Shown: piece by piece, positions 29,837 to 38,763 of the stretch
How positions within the stretch are numbered: position 1 is the first letter of the stretch
Layout: each line of letters opens with the position of its first letter
Source of the DNA: SIG77 sp045589595
Lineage (GTDB): Bacteria > Verrucomicrobiota > Lentisphaeria > Victivallales > UBA1829
Direction of reading: 5' to 3'
Length of the DNA stretch: 64,000 bases
NCBI GenBank assembly: GCA_045589595.1
Contig: JAZNPK010000039.1
Location: 1 to 64,000, forward strand
Position numbers and translations under genes: made by a program
The notes under the pieces: generated by a model
Seen by the model: only the letters and a program-made list of their open reading frames with translations
Told to the model about the DNA's origin: nothing
Databases searched by the model: none

Positions 29837-30697
29837 TCAGTGCGGTTCTGTTTTTCTGGGGGAGGGGCTGATAGAGTTGATCCTGACCATATCATTCAGC
29901 ACATCACCGGCGGGAGTTGCGGTGTAAAGTACGGAATTGAGTTCGATAACAACTTTGTTTTCCTGTTCAAAAAATGCAGAACCGGAATTGATTTTTCCGC
30001 CGGGCAGGGGAACGGTATAGAAATTTCCGTTGAAACTTCCCAGCAGGAGAATGGAGCCGTTGCGGCTGTCAAGAATATAATCCGCATCTTTGTTCCGGAG
30101 GAGATGTCTGCCGTCTTTCAACTGAAAAAGTCCGAAGTCGGTATGTCCGCCGTAATTGGGAATGAGATGCCAGATCCGTTCCGTGCCGTTCTGTGAAACA
30201 CGGATGCGGTATTCATATTCCACCAGAAAGGGATGTGTCGGGATCGTTTCAAGATCGATCTGCGTGTTTTCTATCCGGAGCAGGGGGGAGATCTGCCAGT
30301 CGCTCTGCAGTACGCCGTCTGCCAGATCCGTAAAAAATATGACCAGCCATGACACGAAAATCAGGAAAACCGTCAGCGCAATATATCCGGGCAGGATCAC
30401 GATCATGGGCAGGAAGGAAAAACGGTTTTCCGCCTGCGCTTTTTTCCGGAGGAATTTTCCCAGACGGTACATCGTGAACACGCCCGCGGCAATGGCGATC
30501 ACATAATCCCACGGTCCGGGCAGCAGCCACAACAGACGCAGCAGGATGAGGGAAACGATCAGCGCGGCAGGGACGATTTTCAGGGTAACGATCCAGTTAT
30601 CGCTGCAGTTCCGGGTATCGGGCAGCAGACAGAGCAGAAGGGGTACTGCGCCCAGGATCAGGATTACAACTGCCAGTGTGATCAGTATGGCTGTCAT
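29837..30697 (-). CDS. Membrane protein of unknown function
   Basis: A 286-residue protein with about four hydrophobic segments (near residues 3-25, 38-58, 61-80 and 96-122), followed by a soluble beta-rich domain to the end. I recognise no family. A GGAG site precedes the ATG, and the gene starts 13 bases after the lipase gene, so the two form an operon. Topology suggests an inner-membrane anchor with the C-terminal domain on one side. Confidence 0.7.
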   Translation of the reverse strand: MTAILITLAVVILILGAVPLLLCLLPDTRNCSDNWIVTLKIVPAALIVSLILLRLLWLLPGPWDYVIAIAAGVFTMYRLGKFLRKKAQAENRFSFLPMIVILPGYIALTVFLIFVSWLVIFFTDLADGVLQSDWQISPLLRIENTQIDLETIPTHPFLVEYEYRIRVSQNGTERIWHLIPNYGGHTDFGLFQLKDGRHLLRNKDADYILDSRNGSILLLGSFNGNFYTVPLPGGKINSGSAFFEQENKVVIELNSVLYTATPAGDVLNDMVRINSISPSPRKTEPH

Positions 30698-30710
30698 TTT
30701 TTTTCTCCGG

Positions 30711-31364
30711 TCAGAATGTGCCGTGGAGCAGGAACGAACGGATCAATTCAGCGGTGGCGGCATCGAACTGCATGGGGATATGTGCCGCATTGGTGTATGC
30801 GATGTGTTTTGCATCCGGCGCGTGTGCGGAGAACCGTTCCACCAGACCATCCGATTCTTTGCTGAGGAAAAGTTTTCCGGGCCAGTGGCCGTTGTTGGTG
30901 CTGATGATGGCGCCGATCTCCAGACCGTCGATTTCGGGTGTGGTAACGGTTTTTCTTGCGGAACATTTCAGAGCGTGCAGCGGTTTCCAGATCCTTCCGG
31001 CGAAGGGCATAAGCAGGGCGATGTCTGCCAGTTTTGATCCGTAATGGGGCGTTCCGACGCAGACGAGCCGTTTCGTGTGCGCGCACGCGTGTCTGTTCCG
31101 CTGGAGATATTCCCGTGCCATCAGACCGCCCATACTGTGTCCGGCAAAACAGAGTTGTTTGAAACGTTCGGGATGCGCAGCGGCGATGTTGTCTGCCAGA
31201 ACTTCCAGACATTGTTCAAAACTTCCGTAGCGGGTTGGCAGATCCGGGGTGATGATGTGGGCAAAATCCTGTTCCAGTGTTTTTTTCCAGAATTGCATAT
31301 CCACAGCGCCGCGGCAGAAGCCGTGGATCAGCACCACCAGAGTTTCGTGATCGGGCGTTTTCAT
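30711..31364 (-). CDS. Alpha/beta hydrolase, lipase-like
   Basis: A 217-residue alpha/beta hydrolase. VLIHGF near residue 11 forms the oxyanion region and G75-H-S77-M-G-G carries the nucleophilic serine; CVGTPHYGS later resembles the PGAP1/triacylglycerol-lipase group. No signal peptide is evident, so it is probably cytoplasmic. I start at 31364, where GGAG lies six bases upstream; an ATG four codons earlier has no ribosome site. The downstream membrane protein is likely translated from the same message. Confidence 0.8.
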   Translation of the reverse strand: MKTPDHETLVVLIHGFCRGAVDMQFWKKTLEQDFAHIITPDLPTRYGSFEQCLEVLADNIAAAHPERFKQLCFAGHSMGGLMAREYLQRNRHACAHTKRLVCVGTPHYGSKLADIALLMPFAGRIWKPLHALKCSARKTVTTPEIDGLEIGAIISTNNGHWPGKLFLSKESDGLVERFSAHAPDAKHIAYTNAAHIPMQFDAATAELIRSFLLHGTF

Positions 31365-31473
31365 ATTCAGCTCCATTTTGATTGATGTTCCGGACTAATA
31401 TAGCCCCGCGCGCGCGAAAAATCAAGTCACGGTGAAAAGGGAGCTGCGACAGATGCAATTTTTCTGAATTTTC

Positions 31474-31501
31474 TTGCAATCCGTTCTGATCGTGCTATTT
31501 T
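31474..31501 (+). promoter_or_regulatory. Promoter of the deoxyribosyltransferase gene
   Basis: TTGCAA (31474-31479) and TATTTT (31496-31501) are separated by 16 bases, 38 bases before the ATG. The same TTG-16-TATTTT layout recurs upstream of the symporter gene. Confidence 0.6.
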
Positions 31502-31539
31502 AGAGACAGAACAAATCAACAACAGATGGAGTCGCAGCG

Positions 31540-32211
31540 ATGAACCGAAAACCATTGAAAATCTATTTTGCCGGAGACCTTTTTGATGCCAAAGATCTGG
31601 GGGGAAATGTCATGCTGGCAGAGGCGATCCGCAAGCTCTCCGGAGACCGTTATCTGCCCATGCTGCCGCAGAACGGGGAATGTGAAGTCACGAACCGGAC
31701 CTCCCGAAGTATCCGTGATGCCGATTTTGATCTGCTTTACAGCTGCGATGTGATCGTGGCAAATTTTGACGGCACCGATCCGGATTCCGGTACGGTGGTG
31801 GAATTCTGTTTCGCCAAGATGACGGATATGCCCGCCGTTCTGCTCCGGACCGATTTCAGAAACAGCGGCGACAGCACGCTGCCGGACGGAGAACCGTGGA
31901 ACCTGATGTGTTCCCATTATCCCCGCACAAAAGTGCTTCACATCAACGGTATGGTCCGTTATCACGAATGTAAAACAGCCACCGCAGATGTTGCGTCGTG
32001 CCTGGCGGCGTACTACGATTCCATTGCGGCGGATGTGATTTCTGCGCTTGACCGCGTGACAAGTGAAACCGCGTGGCTGAAAAAGGATCAGCTTCTGCTT
32101 CAGTATCAGATGGCGGTGAAGAGTATCGGCGGCGGCTTCGCAGAACGGTTCACGCCCGGAAAACTGACGCAGATCGTTCAGGAGAAAATCGATTCCGGGC
32201 TTTACGATTGA
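31540..32211 (+). CDS. Nucleoside 2-deoxyribosyltransferase-like protein
   Basis: A 223-residue protein with a KIYFAGDLFDAKD start (the phosphate/ribose loop of the family) and CDVIVANFDGTDPDSGTVVE, where the aspartate and glutamate match the catalytic region of nucleoside 2-deoxyribosyltransferases. These enzymes move deoxyribose between bases in salvage. The C-terminal 80 residues are helical and longer than in the minimal enzyme. A GGAG site lies eight bases upstream. Its end overlaps the convergent neighbouring gene by ten bases. Confidence 0.75.
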   Translation: MNRKPLKIYFAGDLFDAKDLGGNVMLAEAIRKLSGDRYLPMLPQNGECEVTNRTSRSIRDADFDLLYSCDVIVANFDGTDPDSGTVVEFCFAKMTDMPAVLLRTDFRNSGDSTLPDGEPWNLMCSHYPRTKVLHINGMVRYHECKTATADVASCLAAYYDSIAADVISALDRVTSETAWLKKDQLLLQYQMAVKSIGGGFAERFTPGKLTQIVQEKIDSGLYD

Positions 32212-32753
32212 GGCGGATCTGCCTCTTTTTCTGCAGTTCTGCCCGAATAATTGAAGAACGGCATCCACGGGATCAGAGCGTTCGGATTATGATTGAGCAA
32301 TCCGATCTGCAAACCGTTTGCCGCCTCATTGTAAAGTCCGATCTGTATCAGGTTCCGGCTGTCTTTGTGGTAACGGTGACTGCGGTTGACAAGCCCCAGA
32401 GATACTGCGGAAAAACTTTCCCAGCTGTTGTACAGGGCAATACTGATCCCCGAATTGTTATTGCCCATCCCGATCAGACTGGCAGAAAGCCCGTAGTGAT
32501 CGTCGCTGCCCATGATCACGCCGGTGCTGACGCCGTAAAGCGTTTCCTGATATGCCAACGGAGAGACGGCGAGATGCAGACCATAGATCTTTACCCGGTC
32601 CTGATTGCACAGGAGCAGCGGCCATACCGTCAGCTGCAGAGGCGTCGTCCGGACATTGAACAGATACTGCCCCATAAAAATGACTGCGGGGTTATGGGCG
32701 TATATTTCTGCGGCGGAGATCAGGATCAGGAACAGGATCAGTAACTTTTTCAT
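32202..32753 (-). CDS. Secreted repeat protein, LA_2272/LA_2273-like
   Basis: A 183-residue protein with a signal peptide (cleavage near IYA-HN) and repeated GL-x-x-GL strands such as GLQIGLLNHNPNAL and IQIGLYNEAA near the C-terminus. This resembles the LA_2272-type surface repeat family of small beta proteins, whose role is unknown. It is the last gene of a four-gene operon, 15 bases after the patatin gene, with an AAGGAG ribosome site. Confidence 0.6.
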   Translation of the reverse strand: MKKLLILFLILISAAEIYAHNPAVIFMGQYLFNVRTTPLQLTVWPLLLCNQDRVKIYGLHLAVSPLAYQETLYGVSTGVIMGSDDHYGLSASLIGMGNNNSGISIALYNSWESFSAVSLGLVNRSHRYHKDSRNLIQIGLYNEAANGLQIGLLNHNPNALIPWMPFFNYSGRTAEKEADPPQS

Positions 32754-32768
32754 TGTCCACTCCTTGTG

Positions 32769-33623
32769 CTATCGTTGAAGAAAAGTTTTCAGGTCCTGAA
32801 GATGTTTTTCTGCCAGAGCCCTGCCGATGTCGTATGTTTGCTGGAGACGCTCCGGATCGTGGCAGATCCGCCCGATGGGCAGCGGCTCCTCCGGACGGAA
32901 GAGAAAGATTTTTCCTGCGGCTGCCTGTTCTTCGATGTATTGCACCGTTTCGTTGTACATCGCGTGGCGTTTTTCCAAGACCCGGAGCAGAGCCGGGTAC
33001 TTCCGCAGAAAAATCCGCATCAGCCACATGGCTCTGGACGGTTTTTTGATGTAACCGGCGGGCTGAGTCAGGATCACAACATTCCGGTTGTAGCCCAGAG
33101 ATTCAAAAAAACGCAGGGGGATGGAATCTGCCATGGCGCCGTCAAGATATTCCCCGCCGCCCACAGGGACGATCCGGGAGACCAGCGGCATGGACGCAGA
33201 GGCGCGCATCCATTCAAAACATTCCGCATCCGCCACGGGACAGCGTTGATAATGGGCTTTCCCCGTATGGACATCGGTGCAGACGAGATAAAATTCTGTG
33301 GGGTCGCTGTTGTATGTTTTTACATCGAAGGGATCAAGGACCTCCGGCAGTTCCCGGTAACAGAAATCAGCGCCGAAGAGATCGCCGGTTTTCCATCGGG
33401 ATCGCCAGCTGCAGTACCGTTTATCGCGGCAGAACCGCTTGTTGTAGCGGATCACCCTGCCGATCTGGTGCGACTTGACATTGCAGCCGAATGCCGCGCC
33501 CGCCGAGACCCCGGCAATGCCGTCAAAACGGAGACCGTTCTCCATCATGACATCCATGATACCGGCGGAGAATACGCCCCGCATCGCGCCGCCTTCCAGC
33601 ACCAGTCCTGTTTTCAGATCCAT
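32769..33623 (-). CDS. Patatin-like phospholipase
   Basis: A 284-residue patatin-family acyl hydrolase. LVLEGGAMRGVF at 7-18 is the oxyanion loop, G38-V-S40-A-G42 holds the nucleophile, and D161-G-A163 completes the Ser-Asp dyad. Overall layout matches the YjjU subgroup. It should release fatty acids from phospholipids in the cytoplasm or at the membrane. I choose the ATG at 33623 because the patatin motif begins immediately after it and an AGGCGG site precedes it; a longer frame from 33689 would overlap the upstream gene by 47 bases. Confidence 0.88.
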   Translation of the reverse strand: MDLKTGLVLEGGAMRGVFSAGIMDVMMENGLRFDGIAGVSAGAAFGCNVKSHQIGRVIRYNKRFCRDKRYCSWRSRWKTGDLFGADFCYRELPEVLDPFDVKTYNSDPTEFYLVCTDVHTGKAHYQRCPVADAECFEWMRASASMPLVSRIVPVGGGEYLDGAMADSIPLRFFESLGYNRNVVILTQPAGYIKKPSRAMWLMRIFLRKYPALLRVLEKRHAMYNETVQYIEEQAAAGKIFLFRPEEPLPIGRICHDPERLQQTYDIGRALAEKHLQDLKTFLQR

Positions 33624-33642
33624 AAACGCCGCCTGTAAGTTT

Positions 33643-34545
33643 TCAGCGGGAGAAGCCCGCATTTTCAAAATGTTTGAGCATCGTCTCAAGCGGCATTCCG
33701 TCTCCGTGGAGCAGAGATGACTCGTTCTGAATGGTCTTCAGGTTCGGCGCCTGTTTCAGAAGAGCAAGGACTTCCTGCCAGTTGATTTTACCTTGACCGG
33801 GCGGCAGATGCTGATCCGCATAACGATCGTTGTCGTGCAGATGGCAGGTGACGATGTACGGCAGCAGTTCTTTCAGCGCATTTCCGCGGTAAAACTGCGG
33901 TTTGCCGCGCCAGAGAGAATCTTTGATCCACGGGTGGAGTCCGGAGGGATCTTTCCCGGGAAAATATTCCATCACATTGGCGTGACCGGAATCGTAGCAG
34001 CAACCGAAATAAGAGGAGGGGAATTTTTGGAAACAGCGGATCAGTTCATCGGGTTGATCTGCGGGCGCCATGATATTTTCGATACAGAGGATCACTTTAT
34101 TTTTTTCAGCGATGGGGAGCAGTTTCTCCAGCGAATCATCCAGCCAGTCCCGCCCCTTCGGACCGATGACATCCCAGTCGTCATTCAAGCAGATGTTATC
34201 GCCGATGTGAATGACCATGGTGGTACAGCCCGCTTCGCCACAGATCTCCAATGCGCTCTGAACATTTTTCAACATTTCCGCCCGGTATTCATCGGGTGTG
34301 TTCAATGCCCATTCTTTTGTCCACGGCACATGAGCATCGGAGAAACGGACGCCGTGTTTTTCCGCACGGGCGAAGAGTTTTTCAGCGAATTCGTGATCTT
34401 TGAGTGCCTGATCCAGAATGGCTCCGCAGAAGCCGAGTTTTGTGATGCCGTGGTAACGCCATTCCTCAAAAATGAATCCGAAAAACGCTTCCGGAACACC
34501 GGAAAGGAGCGCAAAATGTGTGATTTCTGAAAGTGTAAAGTTCAT
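33643..34545 (-). CDS. Sugar phosphate isomerase/epimerase-family TIM-barrel protein
   Basis: A 300-residue AP-endonuclease-2/xylose-isomerase-like barrel. Metal-ligand-type segments are visible: LCIENIM (Glu), CYDSGHANV (Asp, His), CHLHDND (His, Asp) and NESSLL (Glu) near the end. The exact sugar or polyol substrate cannot be told from sequence. Its start overlaps the stop of the upstream glycerophosphodiesterase gene by four bases (ATGA), which points to coupled translation and possibly a shared pathway. Confidence 0.8.
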   Translation of the reverse strand: MNFTLSEITHFALLSGVPEAFFGFIFEEWRYHGITKLGFCGAILDQALKDHEFAEKLFARAEKHGVRFSDAHVPWTKEWALNTPDEYRAEMLKNVQSALEICGEAGCTTMVIHIGDNICLNDDWDVIGPKGRDWLDDSLEKLLPIAEKNKVILCIENIMAPADQPDELIRCFQKFPSSYFGCCYDSGHANVMEYFPGKDPSGLHPWIKDSLWRGKPQFYRGNALKELLPYIVTCHLHDNDRYADQHLPPGQGKINWQEVLALLKQAPNLKTIQNESSLLHGDGMPLETMLKHFENAGFSR

Positions 34546-35390
34546 ATCCGTATCCGCTTATCGTTCAAAAGTTTTTTCAGGACGGTACTGAACCGCAGCG
34601 GCTCATCCGTTGCAAACTGCCGGATGCCGATGTTCAGCAATGTTTTGATGGCATCTTCCGTAAATGCGCCGAATGGAAAGACTTCCAGCCGTGTTCCGAG
34701 GATGCGGAAGGCAGAACGGATGTCTTCCAGCGGCAGATCATAGATCCAGCCGTCCACCCGATTTGCTGCAATGACCAGATGCAGCTGCACCATATCCAGC
34801 CCGGCGAATTTTTTTTCTGCCAGCGAATGAAAAATTTTCATCCGTGCTGCCGGATCACCGCCGATCCACTGCATGGTTTTGATTCCGGGAATATGATCGT
34901 GCAGACGGCAGTTGAGTTCATAATCGCATCCGGCGGCAATGATCTGATCTGCCACGCCGTATTCCCGGACCAGACTGGCGAATTTTTCCAGCAGTACCGG
35001 AAAAAGTGCCGCATCATAATTTTTGATGTCGGCATAAAGCATTTTCTGCGGATCGCGCCGCATCTGTTCAAACACTTCGCGCAGCGCAGGGACTTTCTCA
35101 CCGGCGAAACGCGGATGGAATTTGCGTCCGGCATCGTATTTTCTGATTTCTGCCAGTGTCAGTTCTTTGATGGCTTTTTTTGCGATTTCCGGCGGGGCAT
35201 CCGTGGTGCGTTCCAGAGAATTATCGTGCAGACAGATGACTTCGTGATCGGCTGTGATCCGGATATCCGCTTCAGGGATACCGCCCAATTCCCAACCGTA
35301 TTCCATCGCACGGAGCGTGTTGTCGGGTGCTTCATTGCCGCCGCCGCCCCGGTGCGCCTGCCAGTAGATCCTGTCGGGAGAAAATTCCAT
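34542..35390 (-). CDS. Glycerophosphodiester phosphodiesterase
   Basis: A 282-residue GDPD TIM barrel. WQAHRGGGGNEAPDNT at 10-25 carries the HR-x-x-x-x-E-N-T-type signature, EADIRIT the metal acid pair, and CLHDNSLERTT the catalytic His. It splits glycerophosphodiesters into glycerol 3-phosphate and an alcohol. Followed by a patatin in the same operon, it suggests a lipid-recycling function: the patatin deacylates, this enzyme cleaves the headgroup. I place the start at 35390, seven bases after GAGG; the ATG two codons earlier is too close to that site. Confidence 0.87.
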   Translation of the reverse strand: MEFSPDRIYWQAHRGGGGNEAPDNTLRAMEYGWELGGIPEADIRITADHEVICLHDNSLERTTDAPPEIAKKAIKELTLAEIRKYDAGRKFHPRFAGEKVPALREVFEQMRRDPQKMLYADIKNYDAALFPVLLEKFASLVREYGVADQIIAAGCDYELNCRLHDHIPGIKTMQWIGGDPAARMKIFHSLAEKKFAGLDMVQLHLVIAANRVDGWIYDLPLEDIRSAFRILGTRLEVFPFGAFTEDAIKTLLNIGIRQFATDEPLRFSTVLKKLLNDKRIRI

Positions 35391-35470
35391 TGTCATACCT
35401 CATCTGAGTTTTGTTTCCTTCAAATATACTCTCCGGAGCAGATAATTTCAAACGGTCCCGCAGGCAGATG

Positions 35471-35498
35471 TTGAAAAAAGGGGAAGTTGTGCTATTTT
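35471..35498 (+). promoter_or_regulatory. Promoter of the dicarboxylate symporter gene
   Basis: TTGAAA (35471-35476) and TATTTT (35493-35498) with a 16-base spacer, 54 bases before the ATG. Confidence 0.6.
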
Positions 35499-35551
35499 AA
35501 ATATCTGTAAGAATCAAAAGATCAGATCATCATAACAACAAAGGAACGATC

Positions 35552-36814
35552 ATGGAAAACGAAGCGAAGAAAGTCGGGTTCAACTGGACGCAATTTATCA
35601 TCTGGATGTCGGCACTGATCATCGGTGCAGTTCTGGGGCTGCTGCATGTGCAGTGGTTGAAAGAAGCCTGTGATTTTGTTGCAACAGTTTACACAAAACT
35701 CTTTCAGTTTGTTGCAATTCCGACCATTGCACTGGCAGTTACCACCACCCTTGCCATGCTGGGTGCGAAGAAGGGGACCGGCAAAATCTTCAAGTACACC
35801 ATTTTCTTTACGCTGGCAACGACTCTTGCGGCATCCATCGTCGGAGCTGTCCTTTACAAGATGATCCAGCCGGAAAGCATTGGTACGGAAGAAATTGCAA
35901 AGGGGCAGGTCACTGTGGAACAGACCCTTGACAAAAAAGCGCTGAAAGCCACACCCACGGTGTACGATCATATTCTTTCTGTTGTGCCGGACAACGTTGT
36001 CAAACCTGTCAGCAGCGGCAATGTGCTGAGTATTCTTCTTGTGGCTGCGGCGATCGGACTTGCTCTTGCGCTGATGCCCCAGACGGAAAATGTGCAGATC
36101 CTTCTGAAGGGGATCAACGGCTTGCAGGAATTGTTTTTTGTGCTGATCAAAGCGCTTGTCTGGGCGCTGCCGCTTGGGATCGTGGCGTTTGCCGCGCAGC
36201 TTTCCGCCCAGATCAGCGGAGCCGGCGAACTGGTCGGTTCCATCGGTAAATATGTGGCAGTGGTGCTGGGCGGGAATCTGTTGCAGTTCTGCGTGATCCT
36301 TCCGCTGTTCCTTCTGGTCTGCCGCATCAATCCGCTGAATGTTTTCAAAAATATGCTGCCGGCAGTGATGATGGCGTTTTTCACCAAGAGTTCTGTTGCC
36401 ACGCTGCCTGTTACGATCTCCTCTGCGGAAAATAATCAGAAAGCGAAGAAGGAAGTTTCCCGTTTTGTGCTGCCGCTGTGCTGTACCATCAACATGAACG
36501 GTTGTGCCGCCTTTATCCTTGTCACATCCCTCTTTGTGATGCAGAGCGGCAATGTGGAACTGAACTTCACTACGGTCACGTTGTGGGTCCTGATCTCCGT
36601 GATCTCCGCTGTCGGCAATGCCGGTGTGCCGATGGGCTGCTACTTCCTGACCCTTTCTCTGATGACGGGTGTGGGTGCACCGGTGGGGATCCTCGGTATC
36701 ATCCTGCCCATCTACACCATCATCGATATGATCGAAACGGGCGTCAATGTCTGGTCCGACTCCTGCGTCTGTGCCATGGTCGATAAACAGCTCAAGCCCG
36801 AAGATGTGGCTTGA
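35552..36814 (+). CDS. Dicarboxylate/amino acid:cation symporter (DAACS family)
   Basis: A 420-residue inner-membrane transporter of the glutamate/dicarboxylate symporter fold. The re-entrant hairpin motif appears as FFTKSSVATLP, the NMDGT-equivalent as CTINMNGCAAF, and the second hairpin as AVGNAGVPMGCY, all within the C-terminal half as expected. NMNGC for NMDGT is a deviation that may alter cation coupling or substrate choice. The ribosome site is AAAGGA. It is a single gene with its own promoter; the substrate is probably Glu, Asp, Ser/Thr or a C4-dicarboxylate. Confidence 0.88.
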   Translation: MENEAKKVGFNWTQFIIWMSALIIGAVLGLLHVQWLKEACDFVATVYTKLFQFVAIPTIALAVTTTLAMLGAKKGTGKIFKYTIFFTLATTLAASIVGAVLYKMIQPESIGTEEIAKGQVTVEQTLDKKALKATPTVYDHILSVVPDNVVKPVSSGNVLSILLVAAAIGLALALMPQTENVQILLKGINGLQELFFVLIKALVWALPLGIVAFAAQLSAQISGAGELVGSIGKYVAVVLGGNLLQFCVILPLFLLVCRINPLNVFKNMLPAVMMAFFTKSSVATLPVTISSAENNQKAKKEVSRFVLPLCCTINMNGCAAFILVTSLFVMQSGNVELNFTTVTLWVLISVISAVGNAGVPMGCYFLTLSLMTGVGAPVGILGIILPIYTIIDMIETGVNVWSDSCVCAMVDKQLKPEDVA

Positions 36815-36862
36815 TCTCCTGACGGTCCAGGCATAAAACAGAAAACACCGGAGCCATCCTGA

Positions 36863-36990
36863 TGTGCACCCCAAAAGTTGGACACAACCTTTGAGGTGCA
36901 TTTTTTATGAAGCAAGAACACAGAACCAACCATCGGTATAGTGCAGAATTCAAAATCCGTGTTATATCAGATTTGTTTATTTTTCAATAG
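36863..36990 (+). pseudogene. Truncated IS3-family insertion sequence, 5' remnant of orfA
   Basis: TGTGCACCCCAAAAGTTGGA at 36863 is a typical IS3-family end. The frame at 36907 begins MKQEHRTNHRYSAEFKIRV, the start of the IS3 OrfA helix-turn-helix protein, then breaks off into unrelated sequence and stops after 27 codons at 36990. The rest of the transposase and the other end are absent. Confidence 0.8.
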
Positions 36991-37187
36991 GTTGTAATAA
37001 AATTTGCTTTCTTTTGACGCTCTGAAGTCCTTGAAAGAACAGAGAATTAGAGAGGATTTTTATGAAAAATCGGGTGGTTTTTCTCTGTTTTAGAGAGCAT
37101 TCTGCTTGATTTTGTTAAGTCGTAACTCTTTTGTAGTCAGCAATTTAGACAAAGAAAAACGCCTGACTTAGTCAGGCGTGAAATTTT
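36991..37187. other. Intergenic stretch between the IS remnant and the left attachment repeat
   Basis: AT-rich sequence without a supported gene. A 15-codon frame at 37062 with a weak GAGG site is too short to call. The only clear element is the minus-strand terminator at 37152-37179. Confidence 0.5.
37152..37179 (-). terminator. Displaced terminator of the initiator tRNA gene
   Basis: ACGCCTGAC (37159-37167) pairs perfectly with GTCAGGCGT (37171-37179), followed on the minus strand by TTTTTCTTT. It sits just past the tRNA 3' fragment and would have been the tRNA terminator before the element inserted. Confidence 0.7.
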
Positions 37188-37233
37188 TTGGTAGCGGGGG
37201 TAGGAATTGAACCTACGGCCTTCAGGTTATGAG
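37188..37233 (-). repeat. attL: truncated tRNA-Met 3' half
   Basis: Identical to 59018-59063. It covers the tRNA from the anticodon region to CCA, without the 5' half, so it is not a functional tRNA. Confidence 0.9.
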
Positions 37234-37259
37234 GGATTATTTTTAAGCTCAAAATGCGG

Positions 37260-37271
37260 ATTTTGCACACA
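37260..37271 (+). promoter_or_regulatory. Integrase arm-type site candidate, left end
   Basis: ATTTTGCACACA, 26 bases inside attL. The same 12-mer occurs twice near the right end at 58835 and 58846 in the same orientation. Confidence 0.45.
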
Positions 37272-37298
37272 AAGCGGCATAATTCACGCTGAAAATGC

Positions 37299-38600
37299 AT
37301 GAAAAACTACATCGGCAGCGTGGTCAAAAGAAGCAACTATTTTCATTGGCGGTATCGGGATGTTGACGGCAAAAGTACATCCAAAGTTATCAAAAATTTC
37401 AATGGCGTAAAAGTAACCGATCTGGCTGAAGCGGAAGCTGTGGCAGCCAAATGGTCGGAGGAACTTTTCGCTCTTCACCAACTCAAAACCAAAGAACAGG
37501 TAATCCAACAGATCGCCGAAACCAGAGATTTACTGCACCTCTGCAAAGAACCGATTGAGCGTATCGAGCAGGCATTCTTTGATCATCCGTCAGCTCCGGA
37601 AATTTCGCCCCATCACCGGGGCAATTATCACAGCACCTTAAACCGATTGATTGCGTTTACATCCGGCTACGGTGTAAAAACCGTAGCGGATGTGACAGAG
37701 CATATTGCTCAAGACTTTCTGACTTACAACTGGAAACGTGGAATTTCGGCGAAAACCTACAACAGCAATCTGGATGTCCTTAAGAGAGTATTCCGGCTAT
37801 TGTGCAAAGAACAGAATCCCTTTGCGGAGTTCAAGAAGAAGCCGGGCTGCGCGGAAATACGGCAAGCCTTTACGACCGAACAGCTGCAGAAGATCTGGGA
37901 AACGCTTCAATCTCCGGATTACCACATCCTTTACAAAGAAGAAATGATGGTGCTGTATAAACTGGCATTATACACCGGGGCTCGGTGTGGAGATTTGTGT
38001 TTATTGAAATGGCGGGCGGTTGATCTGGAACACCGGTTGATCCGTTTCATGCCGCATAAGACCGCCACGACCAGCCGCAAACGGGTGGAAATTCCAATGA
38101 GCGATGTGCTTTTTGAAGCATTGAAAACGATTCCGCAGGAAAGTGAATATGTATTACCGCAAGTGGCAGAACGTTATAAACACAATCCGGGAGGCATTTC
38201 AAGGGATACGAAAAAGTTGATTGAAGCAGCAGGATTTCAAGCGGTCGATGAAGGCGAAACAAGGCGACTGCGTAATGTTTCCCGGCTGGGCTTTCATGCG
38301 TTCCGGCATTCGTATGTGAGTATGCTGATCAACAGCGGCGTAAACCCTCTGGTGGTTCGGGATTTGATAGGTCACACCACTGTTGACATGACAGCCCGTT
38401 ATACCCATGTCGCTCTGGACACCAAAGTCAATGCCGTCAAATCACTGCCGGTATTGGGAGAAATACCATCGCAAGGTACTCCCTTTGAGACGGTGATTTC
38501 TAACCTTTCTGCATCTCAAATTCCCCGGCTTGCTGCCTGTTTGGAAAGCCTTTTGACGGTAAGTCAAAAGCGTGAAATAATGGCAGTTTTACGAGAGTAG
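37299..38600 (+). CDS. int: Tyrosine recombinase / integrase
   Basis: A 433-residue site-specific recombinase. An N-terminal SAM-like core-binding domain (about 85-195) precedes the catalytic domain with R229 in TGARCGD, H333-A-F-R336, H359 in IGHTT and the nucleophile Y368 in ARYTHV. It would integrate and excise the element at the 46-base core in the initiator tRNA. No good ribosome site precedes the first ATG, so the start is uncertain by a few codons. The adjacent left attachment site confirms its role. About 65 residues follow the tyrosine, a slightly long tail. Confidence 0.93.
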   Translation: MKNYIGSVVKRSNYFHWRYRDVDGKSTSKVIKNFNGVKVTDLAEAEAVAAKWSEELFALHQLKTKEQVIQQIAETRDLLHLCKEPIERIEQAFFDHPSAPEISPHHRGNYHSTLNRLIAFTSGYGVKTVADVTEHIAQDFLTYNWKRGISAKTYNSNLDVLKRVFRLLCKEQNPFAEFKKKPGCAEIRQAFTTEQLQKIWETLQSPDYHILYKEEMMVLYKLALYTGARCGDLCLLKWRAVDLEHRLIRFMPHKTATTSRKRVEIPMSDVLFEALKTIPQESEYVLPQVAERYKHNPGGISRDTKKLIEAAGFQAVDEGETRRLRNVSRLGFHAFRHSYVSMLINSGVNPLVVRDLIGHTTVDMTARYTHVALDTKVNAVKSLPVLGEIPSQGTPFETVISNLSASQIPRLAACLESLLTVSQKREIMAVLRE

Positions 38601-38718
38601 AGGAGCTAATTTCATACATTCATGGCTCAAAAATAACGTCTTTTATGCTTATATTTAGCTTGAATAATACCTTTTATAGTGTATTTTATGTGTGTTAAAC
38701 ATACTTTTATATGTAAAA

Positions 38719-38740
38719 TTATGCCTTATAATACGCATAA
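38719..38740 (+). promoter_or_regulatory. Promoter with overlapping inverted repeat before the RepA-like gene
   Basis: A TATAAT box at 38727-38732 lies between the arms TTATGC (38719-38724) and GCATAA (38735-38740). The arms look like an operator that would cover the -10 box. The -35 region is poor. The gene's AAGGA site and ATG follow within 32 bases. Confidence 0.45.
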
Positions 38741-38763
38741 AAACATAAAGGAATTATAAAATT

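Noticed and set aside
37062..37109. Fifteen-codon frame MKNRVVFLCFREHSA
   Set aside because: Too short and with only a weak ribosome site; no way to support it from sequence alone.
37188..37233. Second tRNA-Met gene
   Set aside because: Truncated at the anticodon region; it is the attL half-site.
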